DNA from: Pseudomonadota bacterium
GTDB lineage: Bacteria > Pseudomonadota > Gammaproteobacteria > Burkholderiales > Burkholderiaceae_F
NCBI GenBank assembly: GCA_023443095.1
Contig: JAEZVV010000090.1
Coordinates: forward strand, 11,086-75,085
Direction of reading: 5' to 3'
DNA: 64,000 nucleotides
In this document: positions 1 through 8,494 of the stretch, one piece after another
Numbering within the stretch: the stretch's first letter is position 1
Layout of the letters: each line of letters begins with the position of its first letter
Position numbers and translations under genes: made by a program
The notes under the pieces: generated by a model
Told to the model about the DNA's origin: nothing
Seen by the model: only the letters and a program-made list of their open reading frames with translations
The model's database searches: none

Positions 1-212
1 TCAAGGCCTTTGTTGTCCTTGCCGCCGGTCATTCGGGCTCGGACGAACTGGTGCGCCAGCTGCAGGCGCACGTGCGGGCCCGCCTGGCGCCCTACGAATA
101 CCCGAAGGACATCGAGTTCATCGCCGAACTGCCGATGACCCCCACCGGCAAGGTCCAGCGTCGGGTCTTGCGCGAACGCGAACTCGAACGAGCGGCGCAG
201 CGCCGGTCTTAA
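1..212 (+). CDS. Acyl-CoA synthetase / AMP-dependent ligase, C-terminal fragment
   Basis: The open frame enters from the left edge (first full codon at 3) and stops at 210-212. The 69 visible residues include RLAPYEYPKDIEF, then MTPTGKVQRRVLRE. This is the C-terminal subdomain of ANL adenylating enzymes, whose invariant lysine (in TGKVQR) contacts the acyl-adenylate. Members activate carboxylic acids to acyl-CoA using ATP; the substrate cannot be told without the missing N-terminal domain. It ends convergently on the next gene with a 4-base overlap. The family is recognised from motif knowledge; specificity is unknown. Confidence 0.85.
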   Translation, partial: KAFVVLAAGHSGSDELVRQLQAHVRARLAPYEYPKDIEFIAELPMTPTGKVQRRVLRERELERAAQRRS

Positions 213-544
213 CTTTCGCGCACGCCCGGCCGGAAAGCGGCGGCTTCGACCGCCTCGCGCAGAGCCTGGCCGCGCTCTTCGGGGGCGGCATCGATTAAGT
301 GGGTCACGAACGAGGCTGGCACCTCGCGGTAGCGCCGGCGGTCGTTGCGCACGGTGATCTGGCGCCAGCCGCGGTCGGTCAACCAGCGCCACAACTCGTC
401 GCTCATGCCGGTCTGGACGGTCATCCGGACGTCGTGGCGGCTGATCTTCGCGCCCAGGGCCGGACGGGGACCGGGGTGCGTGACGCTGCGCGGGCGCCGG
501 ATGCGAAACAAGGTACGAATCTGATCTCGGATGGAACTAAACAC
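209..544 (-). CDS. Hypothetical protein, about 111 aa
   Basis: Unrecognised basic protein. I start it at GTG 544 because GAGAGGA lies 4-5 bases upstream; an ATG ten codons earlier (574) has no such site. The N-terminal 40 residues are Arg-rich and probably disordered. The rest (MSDELWRWLTDRGWRQ..., RRRYREVPASFVTHLIDA) reads like a small helical domain. There is no signal peptide or membrane segment. The stop overlaps the acyl-CoA ligase tail convergently. Coding is supported by plausible amino-acid composition, not by a known family. Confidence 0.6.
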   Translation of the reverse strand: MFSSIRDQIRTLFRIRRPRSVTHPGPRPALGAKISRHDVRMTVQTGMSDELWRWLTDRGWRQITVRNDRRRYREVPASFVTHLIDAAPEERGQALREAVEAAAFRPGVRES

Positions 545-592
545 TGGGTCCTCTCGACGGCCGCCGCGGCGCACCGCGCACCGGGACCGGCC

Positions 593-1402
593 TTAAGCCG
601 GGGGCGATGCTAACAGCCGGAGCTCGAGCAGGGCCTCGATTTCTTCCGGTTCGAAGCCCGCGGCCCGCCGCGCCTCGAGGTTGAACGGCCCGCGCGGCCG
701 CGGTGCGGCGTAGCGCAGGACCAACACCTGGTAGGTCGACAGCGGATCGAGGCCGCGCTCCGAGCAGAGAAAGCGATACCAGCGATTGCCGATGGCGACA
801 TGGCCAATCTCGTCGCGCAGGATGATGTCGAGCGCCGCCGCCGACTCGTGGTCGCCCACCGCCGCGAGTTTGGCCCGCACCGCCGGCGAAGCGTCGAGCC
901 CGCGCGCCTCGAGCGTGCGCGGCACCAGCGCCATCCGCGCCAGGGCGTCGCCCGCTGTCGCCAATGCCATCGTCCACAAGCCGTCGTGGGCGTCGCGCTC
1001 GCCGTAGGCCGCGCCATGGGCGTCCAGGCGCACCGCCAGCAGTTCGAAGTGCTGCGCCTCTTCCTCGGCCACCTGAAGCCAATCAAAGTAGTAGTCGGCC
1101 GGCAGCCCGGCGAAGCGCCAGATCGCGTCGAGCGCCAGGTTGATCGCGTTGAACTCGATGTGTGCGATCGAATGCAGCAGCCCGACCCGGCCCTCGAGCG
1201 TCTGCGGCGAGCGCAACGGCACCTGCTTGGGCGGCACCAGGCGCGGCCGGGACGGCCGCCCCGGCAGGCCGGGCGGGATGGCAAATACCCGTTCGGGTGC
1301 TGGCGCCGGACGCGCCGCGAACAAGGCGTGAACGGCAGCGCACTTGGCGACGGGGTCGGCCAGCAGCAGCGTCGCGAGCGCGGCAGAGCGGAGTTCGGGC
1401 AT
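593..1402 (-). CDS. DUF455 family ferritin-like protein
   Basis: A 269-residue protein of the DUF455 ferritin-like family. Metal-ligand type residues are visible in two helices: HIEFNAINLALD with EEEAQHFELL, and RDEIGHVAIGNRWY. These Glu/His sets are what di-iron four-helix bundles use, but the reaction of DUF455 proteins is not established. I chose ATG 1402 (MPELRSAAL...), since the 22 residues upstream are low-complexity and not family-like. It is divergent from the carbonic anhydrase gene, so the 64-base gap must carry both promoters. Confidence 0.85.
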   Translation of the reverse strand: MPELRSAALATLLLADPVAKCAAVHALFAARPAPAPERVFAIPPGLPGRPSRPRLVPPKQVPLRSPQTLEGRVGLLHSIAHIEFNAINLALDAIWRFAGLPADYYFDWLQVAEEEAQHFELLAVRLDAHGAAYGERDAHDGLWTMALATAGDALARMALVPRTLEARGLDASPAVRAKLAAVGDHESAAALDIILRDEIGHVAIGNRWYRFLCSERGLDPLSTYQVLVLRYAAPRPRGPFNLEARRAAGFEPEEIEALLELRLLASPPA

Positions 1403-1466
1403 GGGTCGGCGGGTAGAATTGGAGGCGATTGTAGGCGCGTGGCGCGCCTGCGCCGGAGGACTAGGC

Positions 1467-1991
1467 ATGGCGATTTATCAGCTCGGCGATCGTATCCCCG
1501 ACATCCACGAAACAGCCTGGGTCTTCGAATCGGCCGCGATCATCGGTCTGGTTCGGCTCGAGGCCGACGCCAACATCTGGCCAGGGGTGACGATCCGCGG
1601 CGACAACGAGCTGATCGTGGTCGGCCGCGGCTCCAACGTCCAGGAAGGCTGCACCCTGCATACCGACCCCGGCTGTCCTCTCACCGTCGGCGCCAACGTC
1701 ACGGTCGGCCATCAGGCGATGCTGCACGGCTGCACCATCGGCGACGGCAGCCTTATCGGAATCCAGGCTGTGGTCTTGAACGGCGCCAGGATCGGCCGCA
1801 ACTGCCTGATTGGAGCGGGGGCGCTGGTGACCGAAGGCAAGGAGATTCCGGACCATTCCCTGGTCGTGGGCAGCCCCGGCCGGGTGATCCGGACCCTAGA
1901 CCCGGCGGCGATCGCCCGCATGCACTCCAACACCGCCCACTATGTCGAGCGCGCGCGGCAGTACCGCGACACGCTCCGGAGAATCGCCTGA
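1467..1991 (+). CDS. Gamma-class carbonic anhydrase-like protein (YrdA/PaaY type)
   Basis: A 174-residue left-handed beta-helix protein built of hexapeptide repeats (e.g. EADANIWPGVTI, GSNVQEGCTLH, GANVTVGHQAMLHGC). The three zinc-ligand histidines are in place: one in TLHTD and two in VGHQAMLHGC. The family includes reversible CO2 hydratases and acyltransferase-like relatives; activity here is inferred. Start ATG 1467 has CGGAGGA upstream. Its TGA shares one base with the hslO ATG, implying coupled translation. Confidence 0.9.
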   Translation: MAIYQLGDRIPDIHETAWVFESAAIIGLVRLEADANIWPGVTIRGDNELIVVGRGSNVQEGCTLHTDPGCPLTVGANVTVGHQAMLHGCTIGDGSLIGIQAVVLNGARIGRNCLIGAGALVTEGKEIPDHSLVVGSPGRVIRTLDPAAIARMHSNTAHYVERARQYRDTLRRIA

Positions 1992-2905
1992 TGAGCGACA
2001 CCTTGCTCAAGTTCATTTTCAAGGCCGCGCCCGTGCGCGGCGAAATCGTGCAGCTGGCCAATGCCTGGCGCGAGATGACCGAACACCATGCCTACCCGCC
2101 CGCGGTGACCCGGTTGCTGGGAGAGATGGTGGCGGCCGCGCCGCTGCTGGCGGCGACGATCAAGTTCAACGGCGCGCTGATCCTGCAGGTGCACGGCGAC
2201 GGTCCGGTCAAGCTGATGGTGGTCGAAGTCCATCCCGACATGACGATCCGCGCCACGGCCAAGCTGCGCGACCACGCATCCATCGCCGACGACGCCGGCA
2301 TGAAGGAGCTGATCAACGCCACCGGCCAGGGCCGGTGCGCGATCACGCTCGACCCCAAGGATCGACTTCCCGGCCAGCAGCCCTATCAGGGCGTGGTCTC
2401 GCTCGAAGGCGAGAGCCTCGCCGCCGCGCTCGAAGCCTATATGCGCCAGAGCGAGCAGCTCGAGACCCGCCTCTGGCTTGCGGCCGACAGCCGCGTCGCC
2501 GCTGGCCTGCTGCTGCAGAAGATGCCGGCCACCGGCGGCACCGCGGCCGCGGCTGCCGACCCCGACGCCTGGGACCGCCTGCAGATGCTGGCGCAGACCG
2601 TCACGCCCGACGAGCTGAAATCGCTGGCGCCGGCCGAAACCATGCGCCGGCTCTTCTGGCAGGAAGCGCCGCAGGCGAGCGAACCGGCGACACCGCGTTT
2701 TGCCTGCACCTGTTCGCGCGAGCGCATCGGCCGCATGCTGCATTCGCTCGGGCGCGCCGAGGTCGATTCGATCATTCTCGAGCTCGGCGCGGTGCACGTG
2801 ACTTGCGATTTCTGCAACCGCGAATACGAGTTCGACGCGGTCGACGCCGAACAGCTGTTTGCCGCCGGCAGCACCGAGCTGCCCGACGCCTCCCGCCCCC
2901 ACTGA
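1991..2905 (+). CDS. hslO: Hsp33 redox-regulated chaperone
   Basis: Cytoplasmic holdase activated by oxidation, 304 aa (family about 290-300). The N-terminal domain (MSDTLLKFIFKAAPVRGEIV...) carries the family's substrate-binding fold. The C-terminal redox switch is intact, with four zinc cysteines as CTC (FACTCSRERIG) and CDFC (VTCDFCNREYEF). Under oxidative unfolding stress the cysteines pair, zinc leaves and the protein dimerises. The start overlaps the carbonic anhydrase stop by one base. Confidence 0.95.
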   Translation: MSDTLLKFIFKAAPVRGEIVQLANAWREMTEHHAYPPAVTRLLGEMVAAAPLLAATIKFNGALILQVHGDGPVKLMVVEVHPDMTIRATAKLRDHASIADDAGMKELINATGQGRCAITLDPKDRLPGQQPYQGVVSLEGESLAAALEAYMRQSEQLETRLWLAADSRVAAGLLLQKMPATGGTAAAAADPDAWDRLQMLAQTVTPDELKSLAPAETMRRLFWQEAPQASEPATPRFACTCSRERIGRMLHSLGRAEVDSIILELGAVHVTCDFCNREYEFDAVDAEQLFAAGSTELPDASRPH

Positions 2906-2918
2906 ACCCGGGACACTT

Positions 2919-3269
2919 ATGCGCGCGCTGCCCCTTGCCCTGACCGCCCTGCTGCTCGGCGCCTGCGCCAACACCGCGCCGGACTGGCAGCTGGGGCGGG
3001 TCGATCGCCTGACTCCGGCCCAAGCGGCGGCGCTGCCGCCCGTGGTGATCAGCCCAGAGCAGAAGGCTGCGCTCGACCGGCTCGACGCGCAGATACTCGC
3101 CGAGCAGGAAAACGCGATCGCCCGCCAGGCTTATGAACGCGCTCTCAGTCAGGCGGTTCAGAACTGGTCGATCGGAGTCGGTTATGGTGGCGGCTGGGGC
3201 TGGGGCGGCTACCCGGGTTACTGGGGGCGGCCGGGCTGGTCGGTGGGCTGGGGTTGGTACCTGCCTTAG
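2919..3269 (+). CDS. Small lipoprotein with Gly/Trp/Tyr-rich tail
   Basis: A 116-residue predicted lipoprotein. The signal peptide MRALPLALTALLLGAC ends in lipobox LLGAC. The mature part has a helical stretch (residues about 45-90, Glu/Ala/Gln-rich) and a tail of Gly-Trp-Tyr repeats (GGGWGWGGYPGYWG...). It lies 13 bases after hslO and may be cotranscribed. No named family is recognised. Position and signal make it envelope-anchored; its function is unknown. Confidence 0.75.
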   Translation: MRALPLALTALLLGACANTAPDWQLGRVDRLTPAQAAALPPVVISPEQKAALDRLDAQILAEQENAIARQAYERALSQAVQNWSIGVGYGGGWGWGGYPGYWGRPGWSVGWGWYLP

Positions 3270-3426
3270 CTCGTGGCATGCTGGGTGCAGCGGGCCGGAT
3301 CGCTGTTTTTAATCGACAACCCTAGGCCCGTTTTCAACAGCCAAGACCTACCATAGGGCAAGAACGCGTCGCGGACCCGTCGGTCTTTTGGCGCGCGCAT
3401 CACCTACGCACGTTAAGGATACTTTC

Positions 3427-3840
3427 ATGGGTAAACAGCCCAGCATCACGATTTCCAGCCTGGATTACGAACGGCTGTCGGACCTTTTGGCTAACGTCCC
3501 GAACAAAGATGCCGTGACTCTCGAATCCCTGCAGCAGGAACTCGACCGCGCCCATGTGGTGGAGCCGTCGCAGATGCCGCCGGACGTGGTGAGCATGAAC
3601 TCGCGGGTGAGCTTCGAGATGGAGCCCGACGGCCGGACCTTCGAGATGGACCTGGTCTATCCGCGCGACGCCGACGGCAGCGCGCACCGCGTTTCGGTGC
3701 TGGCTCCGGTCGGCGCGGCCCTGCTCGGCCTGTCGGTGGGGCAGCGGATCGAATGGCCGGCGCCCGGCGGCAAGTCGATCACGGTGCGCATTCTCGAAGT
3801 CACCTACCAGCCCGAGCGCGCGGGCGTCTTCCACCGCTAA
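3427..3840 (+). CDS. rnk: Nucleoside diphosphate kinase regulator, GreA/GreB-like
   Basis: A 137-residue Rnk-family protein. The short N-terminal coiled coil (ITISSLDYERLSDLLANV... LQQELDRAHVV) is followed by a GreA/GreB-like C-terminal domain (MNSRVSFEMEPDG..., LAPVGAALLGLSVGQRIEW). Rnk binds RNA polymerase near the secondary channel and affects nucleotide pools in E. coli. I start at ATG 3427, with AAGGA upstream; the 13 codons before it are not family-like. It ends convergently with ftsB, overlapping 4 bases. Confidence 0.9.
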   Translation: MGKQPSITISSLDYERLSDLLANVPNKDAVTLESLQQELDRAHVVEPSQMPPDVVSMNSRVSFEMEPDGRTFEMDLVYPRDADGSAHRVSVLAPVGAALLGLSVGQRIEWPAPGGKSITVRILEVTYQPERAGVFHR

Positions 3841-4145
3841 CGCGGCGCCGCGGCCGACGGGGCGGCGCCGGAAGCGGCGGCGCTGAACCGGAACAGCACC
3901 TCGTCGTCGCGCACCATGTTCAGCTCGCCGCGGGCGCGCTCTTCGATCGCTTCGCGGCCTTCCCTCAGACTCGCCACTTCCGCCGCCAACTCAGCGTTGC
4001 GCGCAGCGAGCCCGGTATTGACGGCTCGCTGCGCCTCGACCTGCCGGTCCAGCTCGCGCACCCGCAGCCAGCCGCCCTTGCCGAACCAGAGCGGATATTG
4101 GATGGCAAGGACAAGCACGGCGAGGACGATGGCCAGCACGCGCAT
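3837..4145 (-). CDS. ftsB: Cell division protein FtsB
   Basis: A 102-residue bitopic protein. It has one N-terminal membrane helix (VLAIVLAVLVLAIQYPLWFG) followed by a coiled coil (LRVRELDRQVEAQRA... NAELAAEVASLREG) and the family sequence EERARGELNMVRDDEVLF. FtsB joins FtsL and FtsQ in the periplasm to activate septal peptidoglycan synthesis. It lies 20 bases after eno in the same direction, an arrangement common in proteobacteria. The Ala/Pro-rich tail is variable. Confidence 0.93.
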   Translation of the reverse strand: MRVLAIVLAVLVLAIQYPLWFGKGGWLRVRELDRQVEAQRAVNTGLAARNAELAAEVASLREGREAIEERARGELNMVRDDEVLFRFSAAASGAAPSAAAPR

Positions 4146-4165
4146 AAGCGCAGACCCCGGCCGAG

Positions 4166-5449
4166 TTAACGCAGGTTGTAGAAGGCGTCGCGGCCCGGGT
4201 AGACGGCGATGTCGCCCAGGTCTTCCTCGATCCGCAGCAGCTGGTTGTATTTGGCAATGCGGTCGCTGCGCGAGAGCGAGCCGGTCTTGATCTGGCCGGC
4301 GTTGGTCCCCACCGCGATGTCGGCGATGGTGCTGTCTTCGGTCTCACCCGAGCGGTGGCTGACCACCGCGGTGTAGCCGGCGCGCTTGGCCATCTCGATC
4401 GCGGCAAAGGTCTCGGTCAGAGTGCCGATCTGGTTGATCTTGATCAGGATCGAGTTGGCGATGCCGCGCTGGATGCCTTCCTTGAGGATGGCGGTGTTGG
4501 TGACGAAGAGATCGTCGCCCACCAGCTGGACCTTGCGGCCAAGCACGTTGGTGAGGTGCTCCCAGCCGTCCCAGTCGCCTTCGCCCATGCCGTCTTCGAT
4601 CGAGATGATCGGGTATTTGTCGACCCAGGTCGCCAGCATCGACGTCCATTCGGCCGCATGCAGCGCCAGCCCTTCGCCGGCAAGAACGTATTTTCCGTCC
4701 TTGTGGAACTCGCTCGCGGCGCAGTCGAGGCCGATCGCGATCTGGCTGCCGGCTTCGAAGCCGGCCTTGTCGATCGCTTCGAGGATGAGCTGGATCGCCG
4801 CCTCGTGGTTCTCGACGTTGGGTGCGAAGCCGCCTTCGTCGCCCACCGCCGTGCTCATGCCGCGGTCGTGCAGGATCTTCTTGAGGGCGTGGAACACCTC
4901 GGCACCGTAACGCACGGCTTCCGAGAAGGTGGGCGCGCCCACCGGGATGATCATGAACTCCTGGATGTCCAGGTTGTTGTTGGCGTGGGCGCCGCCGTTG
5001 ATGACGTTCATCATCGGCACCGGCATCTGCATCGGGCCCGAACCACCGAAATAACGGTAGAGCGGCAGACCCGCCTCCTCCGCCGCGGCGCGCGCCACCG
5101 CCATCGACACCGCCAGCATGGCGTTGGCGCCCAGGCGGCTCTTGTTGTCGGTGCCGTCGAGTTCGATCAGGGTGCGGTCGAGGAAGGCCTGCTCGTTGGC
5201 CTCCAGGCCCAGCACCGCCTCGGAGATCTCGGTGTTGATGTTTTCGACGGCCGTCAGCACGCCCTTGCCGAGGTAGCGACCCTTGTCGCCGTCGCGCAGC
5301 TCGATCGCTTCGCGCGAGCCCGTCGATGCGCCGCTCGGCACCGCCGCCCGTCCCATCACGCCGGATTCCAGCAACACGTCGCATTCGACGGTGGGGTTGC
5401 CGCGCGAATCCAGAATCTCGCGGCCAATGATGTCGACGATGGCACTCAT
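4166..5449 (-). CDS. eno: Enolase
   Basis: A 427-residue enolase converting 2-phosphoglycerate to phosphoenolpyruvate; also a degradosome partner in many proteobacteria. Visible: SGASTGSREAIELRDGD (loop binding substrate), GDEGGFAPN, the metal-binding SIEDGMGEGD, QLVGDDLFVTN, and the signature ILIKINQIGTLTET with the following SHRSGETED. Length is exactly typical. It is the third gene of pyrG-kdsA-eno-ftsB, with a 58-base gap after kdsA that carries a hairpin. Confidence 0.98.
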   Translation of the reverse strand: MSAIVDIIGREILDSRGNPTVECDVLLESGVMGRAAVPSGASTGSREAIELRDGDKGRYLGKGVLTAVENINTEISEAVLGLEANEQAFLDRTLIELDGTDNKSRLGANAMLAVSMAVARAAAEEAGLPLYRYFGGSGPMQMPVPMMNVINGGAHANNNLDIQEFMIIPVGAPTFSEAVRYGAEVFHALKKILHDRGMSTAVGDEGGFAPNVENHEAAIQLILEAIDKAGFEAGSQIAIGLDCAASEFHKDGKYVLAGEGLALHAAEWTSMLATWVDKYPIISIEDGMGEGDWDGWEHLTNVLGRKVQLVGDDLFVTNTAILKEGIQRGIANSILIKINQIGTLTETFAAIEMAKRAGYTAVVSHRSGETEDSTIADIAVGTNAGQIKTGSLSRSDRIAKYNQLLRIEEDLGDIAVYPGRDAFYNLR

Positions 5450-5472
5450 TTCCTGTCCTTGGTGTGCAGAAA

Positions 5473-5490
5473 GGCCGCCCGGAGGCGGCC
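5473..5490 (-). terminator. GC hairpin between kdsA and eno
   Basis: A perfect 7-bp stem, GGCCGCC (5473-5479) / GGCGGCC (5484-5490), with a four-base loop. On the minus-strand transcript it is followed by only a short TTT, so it more likely tunes readthrough from kdsA into eno than ends transcription. Confidence 0.45.
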
Positions 5491-5507
5491 ATTTTTCTCG
5501 GTAAAAA

Positions 5508-6362
5508 CTAGCGGAAGTCCGTTTCCAGGAATCCTACCCGTTTCACCACGCGATCGAGTTCGATCAGGGTGGCAAGCAGGTCCTTCATGCGGTTCAACGG
5601 CACGGCATTGGGCCCGTCGCTCTTAGCTTCGGCCGGGTTCGGGTGAGTCTCCATGAAGAGCCCCGAGACTCCCGTGGCCACGGCCGCACGTGCCAGAACC
5701 GGCACGAACTCGCGCTGGCCGCCGCTCGAGCTGCCCTGCCCGCCCGGCAGCTGGACCGAGTGGGTGGCGTCGAACACGACCGGGGCCCCGGTTTCCCGCA
5801 TGATCGCCAGGCTGCGCATGTCCGAAACCAGGTTGTTGTAGCCGAAGCTCACCCCGCGTTCGCAAGCCATGAAGTTGTCGGTCGGCAGGCCCGCCTCGAG
5901 TGCCGCGGCACGGGCCTTGTCGATCACGTTTTTCATGTCGTGCGGCGCGAGGAACTGGCCCTTCTTGATGTTCACGGGCTTGCCGCTGACGGCGCAGGCG
6001 CGGATGAAATCGGTCTGGCGGCACAGGAAGGCCGGGGTCTGGAGCAGGTCGACCACGCTCGCCACCACCGGAATCTCGGCTTCGGTATGCACGTCGGTGA
6101 CCACCGGCACGCCGATCTGCTTCTTCACCTCGGCCAGGATGCGCAGGCCCTCGTCGAGCCCGAGGCCGCGGAAGCTCGTGCCCGAGCTGCGGTTGGCCTT
6201 GTCGAAGCTCGACTTGTAAATGAAGGGGATGCCGAGTTCGCCCGTGATTTCCTTCAAGCGACCCGCGGTGTCGATCGCGAGTGCTTCGCTTTCGATCACG
6301 CAAGGGCCGGCCAGCAGGAAGAAGGGTCGGTCAAGACCGATATCGAATCCGCAGAGCTTCAT
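5508..6362 (-). CDS. kdsA: 3-deoxy-8-phosphooctulonate synthase
   Basis: A 284-residue KDO-8-P synthase condensing PEP with arabinose-5-phosphate, the first committed step to the Kdo of LPS. The family motif SSFDKANRSSGTSFRG and the phosphate-binding region CERGVSFGYNNLV are present. The N-terminal LLAGPCVIESE carries a cysteine where E. coli-type, metal-free enzymes have asparagine, which suggests the metal-dependent class. The ATG overlaps the pyrG stop as ATGA, so translation is coupled. Confidence 0.96.
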   Translation of the reverse strand: MKLCGFDIGLDRPFFLLAGPCVIESEALAIDTAGRLKEITGELGIPFIYKSSFDKANRSSGTSFRGLGLDEGLRILAEVKKQIGVPVVTDVHTEAEIPVVASVVDLLQTPAFLCRQTDFIRACAVSGKPVNIKKGQFLAPHDMKNVIDKARAAALEAGLPTDNFMACERGVSFGYNNLVSDMRSLAIMRETGAPVVFDATHSVQLPGGQGSSSGGQREFVPVLARAAVATGVSGLFMETHPNPAEAKSDGPNAVPLNRMKDLLATLIELDRVVKRVGFLETDFR

Positions 6363-8014
6363 TGAGCCGCCTGGGCCAGGCCCTCGTGGTGCGCCACGGC
6401 TGCCAGCACATACGCCTTGAACAGCGGATGGCCGTCGCGCGGAGTGGAAGTGAACTCGGGGTGGAACTGGACACCGAAGAAGAAGCGATGGCCGGGCAGC
6501 TCCATCATCTCGGGCAGGTTCTCGCTCGGCGTACGCGCCGAGATCTTCATGCCGGCGGCCTCGAACAGCGGCACGTAGGCGTTGTTGACCTCGAAGCGGT
6601 GACGGTGGCGCTCGTTGACCGTGTCGCCGTAGATCCGGTGTGCCAGCGTGCCGGGCAGCACCGGAACCTTCTGCGAACCCAGGCGCATGGTGCCGCCGAG
6701 ATCGGAGTTTTCGCTGCGGGTCTCGACCTTGCCGGTACGGTCCTGCCACTCGGTGATCAGGGCCACCACCGGGTTCTCGGTCTCGGGATCGAACTCGGTC
6801 GAGCTCGCGTCCTTGAGGCCGCAGACGTGACGGGCGAACTCGATCGTCGCCAGCTGCATGCCCAGGCAGATGCCGAGGTAGGGCACGTCGTGGGTGCGGG
6901 CGTATTCGATCGCCTTGATCTTGCCTTCGGTGCCGCGTTTGCCGAAGCCGCCAGGCACCAGGATCGCGTCGAGGTCGGCCAGCATCGCCGTGCCCTTGGC
7001 CTCGATCTCTTCGGCGTCGATGAACTCGGTCTTGACCCGGGTGCGGGTGTGCAGGCCGGCGTGCGTGAGCGCCTCGTTGAGCGACTTGTACGAGTCGGCG
7101 AGGTCGACGTATTTGCCGATCATGCCGATCTTGACCTCGTGTTCGGGGTGCTCGAGCGCGTAGACCAGACGGGTCCAGACCGACAGATCGGCCGGCTTGG
7201 TCTCGAGGCGCAGCTTGTCGCACACGATCGCGTCGAGCCCCTGCTCGTGCAACATGCCCGGCACCTTGTAGATGGTGTCGGCGTCCCACACCGAGATCAC
7301 CGAGTCGAGCGGAACGTTGCTGAACATCGAGATCTTGGCGCGTTCGTCGTCGGGGATGGGCCGATCGGCACGGCACAGCAGGACGTCGGGATAGATGCCG
7401 ATCTCGCGCAGCTTCTGCACGCTGTGCTGGGTCGGCTTGGTCTTGAGTTCGCCCGCCGACGCGATGAAGGGGACCAGCGTCAGGTGGACGAAGCAGGAGT
7501 TGCCGCGACCCACGCGCAGGCTCATCTGGCGCACCGCTTCCATGAAGGGCAGCGATTCGATGTCGCCCACGGTGCCGCCGATCTCGACGATCGCGACATC
7601 GGTCTGGCCGTCCCACGCGGCCTTGGCGCCACGTTCGATGAAGTCCTGGATCTCGTTGGTGATGTGCGGAATCACCTGCACCGTCTTGCCCAGGTACTCG
7701 CCGCGGCGCTCTTTGCGCAACACGGTTTCGTAGATCTGGCCGGCGGTGAAGTTGTTCGCCTTGCGCATCTTCGAGGAGATGAAGCGCTCGTAGTGGCCGA
7801 GGTCGAGGTCGGTCTCAGCCCCGTCTTCGGTCACGAAAACTTCGCCGTGCTGGAACGGCGACATCGTGCCCGGATCGACGTTGATGTACGGATCGAGCTT
7901 GAGCAGGGTGACTTTGAGTCCGCGCGACTCGAGGATCGCAGCGAGAGAGGCGGCGGCGATACCTTTGCCCAGAGAGGACACCACGCCGCCGGTAACGAAG
8001 ACGTATTTCGTCAT
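6359..8014 (-). CDS. pyrG: CTP synthase
   Basis: A 551-residue glutamine-hydrolysing CTP synthase (UTP to CTP). The N-terminal synthetase domain begins MTKYVFVTGGVVSSLGKGIAAASL (P-loop). The C-terminal class I glutamine amidotransferase domain has the nucleophile elbow YLGICLGMQLA and the catalytic HPEF. I start at 8014 (MTKY); the nine codons upstream are not conserved. It is the first gene of the pyrG-kdsA-eno-ftsB run. Confidence 0.97.
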   Translation of the reverse strand: MTKYVFVTGGVVSSLGKGIAAASLAAILESRGLKVTLLKLDPYINVDPGTMSPFQHGEVFVTEDGAETDLDLGHYERFISSKMRKANNFTAGQIYETVLRKERRGEYLGKTVQVIPHITNEIQDFIERGAKAAWDGQTDVAIVEIGGTVGDIESLPFMEAVRQMSLRVGRGNSCFVHLTLVPFIASAGELKTKPTQHSVQKLREIGIYPDVLLCRADRPIPDDERAKISMFSNVPLDSVISVWDADTIYKVPGMLHEQGLDAIVCDKLRLETKPADLSVWTRLVYALEHPEHEVKIGMIGKYVDLADSYKSLNEALTHAGLHTRTRVKTEFIDAEEIEAKGTAMLADLDAILVPGGFGKRGTEGKIKAIEYARTHDVPYLGICLGMQLATIEFARHVCGLKDASSTEFDPETENPVVALITEWQDRTGKVETRSENSDLGGTMRLGSQKVPVLPGTLAHRIYGDTVNERHRHRFEVNNAYVPLFEAAGMKISARTPSENLPEMMELPGHRFFFGVQFHPEFTSTPRDGHPLFKAYVLAAVAHHEGLAQAAQ

Positions 8015-8164
8015 CAGTTTTGGCCTCGCTTGCGCGGGCATTACCGGTAAAGCTGAATTATACGGGTGCTTGCCGGTTCCGGCATCCGAGATTCACCCCA
8101 GAACCCGGCGCGGCGACCGGCGCCGGCGCCGATCGCGCGTTTTCACCAAGGTCTCCGCTTGGGG

Positions 8165-8485
8165 TCAGGGCTTGGCGCTGATCTCGTTCATGCCGCGCAG
8201 ACGCTGGTTGTGCAGCTCGATCTGCTGGTTGCAGGCGGCGATCGCCTTGGTCAAGGCGTCGTGCCGATTGGCACAAACCCCCAGGGCCTGCCGGTCGCCC
8301 TGCATCAGCGTGATCAGCTCGCCGTAAGTGATGCCTTCCCGCACCTGCGCAGGCAGCTCGCAGCGGCGGGCGATCTCTTCCGCCGGCTCGCATTTAATCG
8401 CCTCGCCCACCACCGGAACGCTGGTGGTGCAGGCCGCCAGCAAGCCCAGCATGGCTACGCCCAGCCCGATCTGACAGGTTTTCAT
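8165..8485 (-). CDS. Rz1/LysC-like outer-membrane lipoprotein (o-spanin-like)
   Basis: A 106-residue predicted lipoprotein with signal peptide ending LLAAC. The body contains CELP, then ITYGELITLMQGDRQALGVC and RHDALTKAIAACNQQ. The pattern CxxP, TYGxL, aliphatic-rich spacer, AL-x-x-C and a terminal coiled coil is that of Rz1-like/LysC o-spanins of tailed phages. The gene directly follows (9-base gap) a membrane coiled-coil gene in the Rz position. Attribution rests on motif memory, not an alignment. No lysin, holin or structural phage gene is near. Confidence 0.6.
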   Translation of the reverse strand: MKTCQIGLGVAMLGLLAACTTSVPVVGEAIKCEPAEEIARRCELPAQVREGITYGELITLMQGDRQALGVCANRHDALTKAIAACNQQIELHNQRLRGMNEISAKP

Positions 8486-8494
8486 GGCTCCCCC

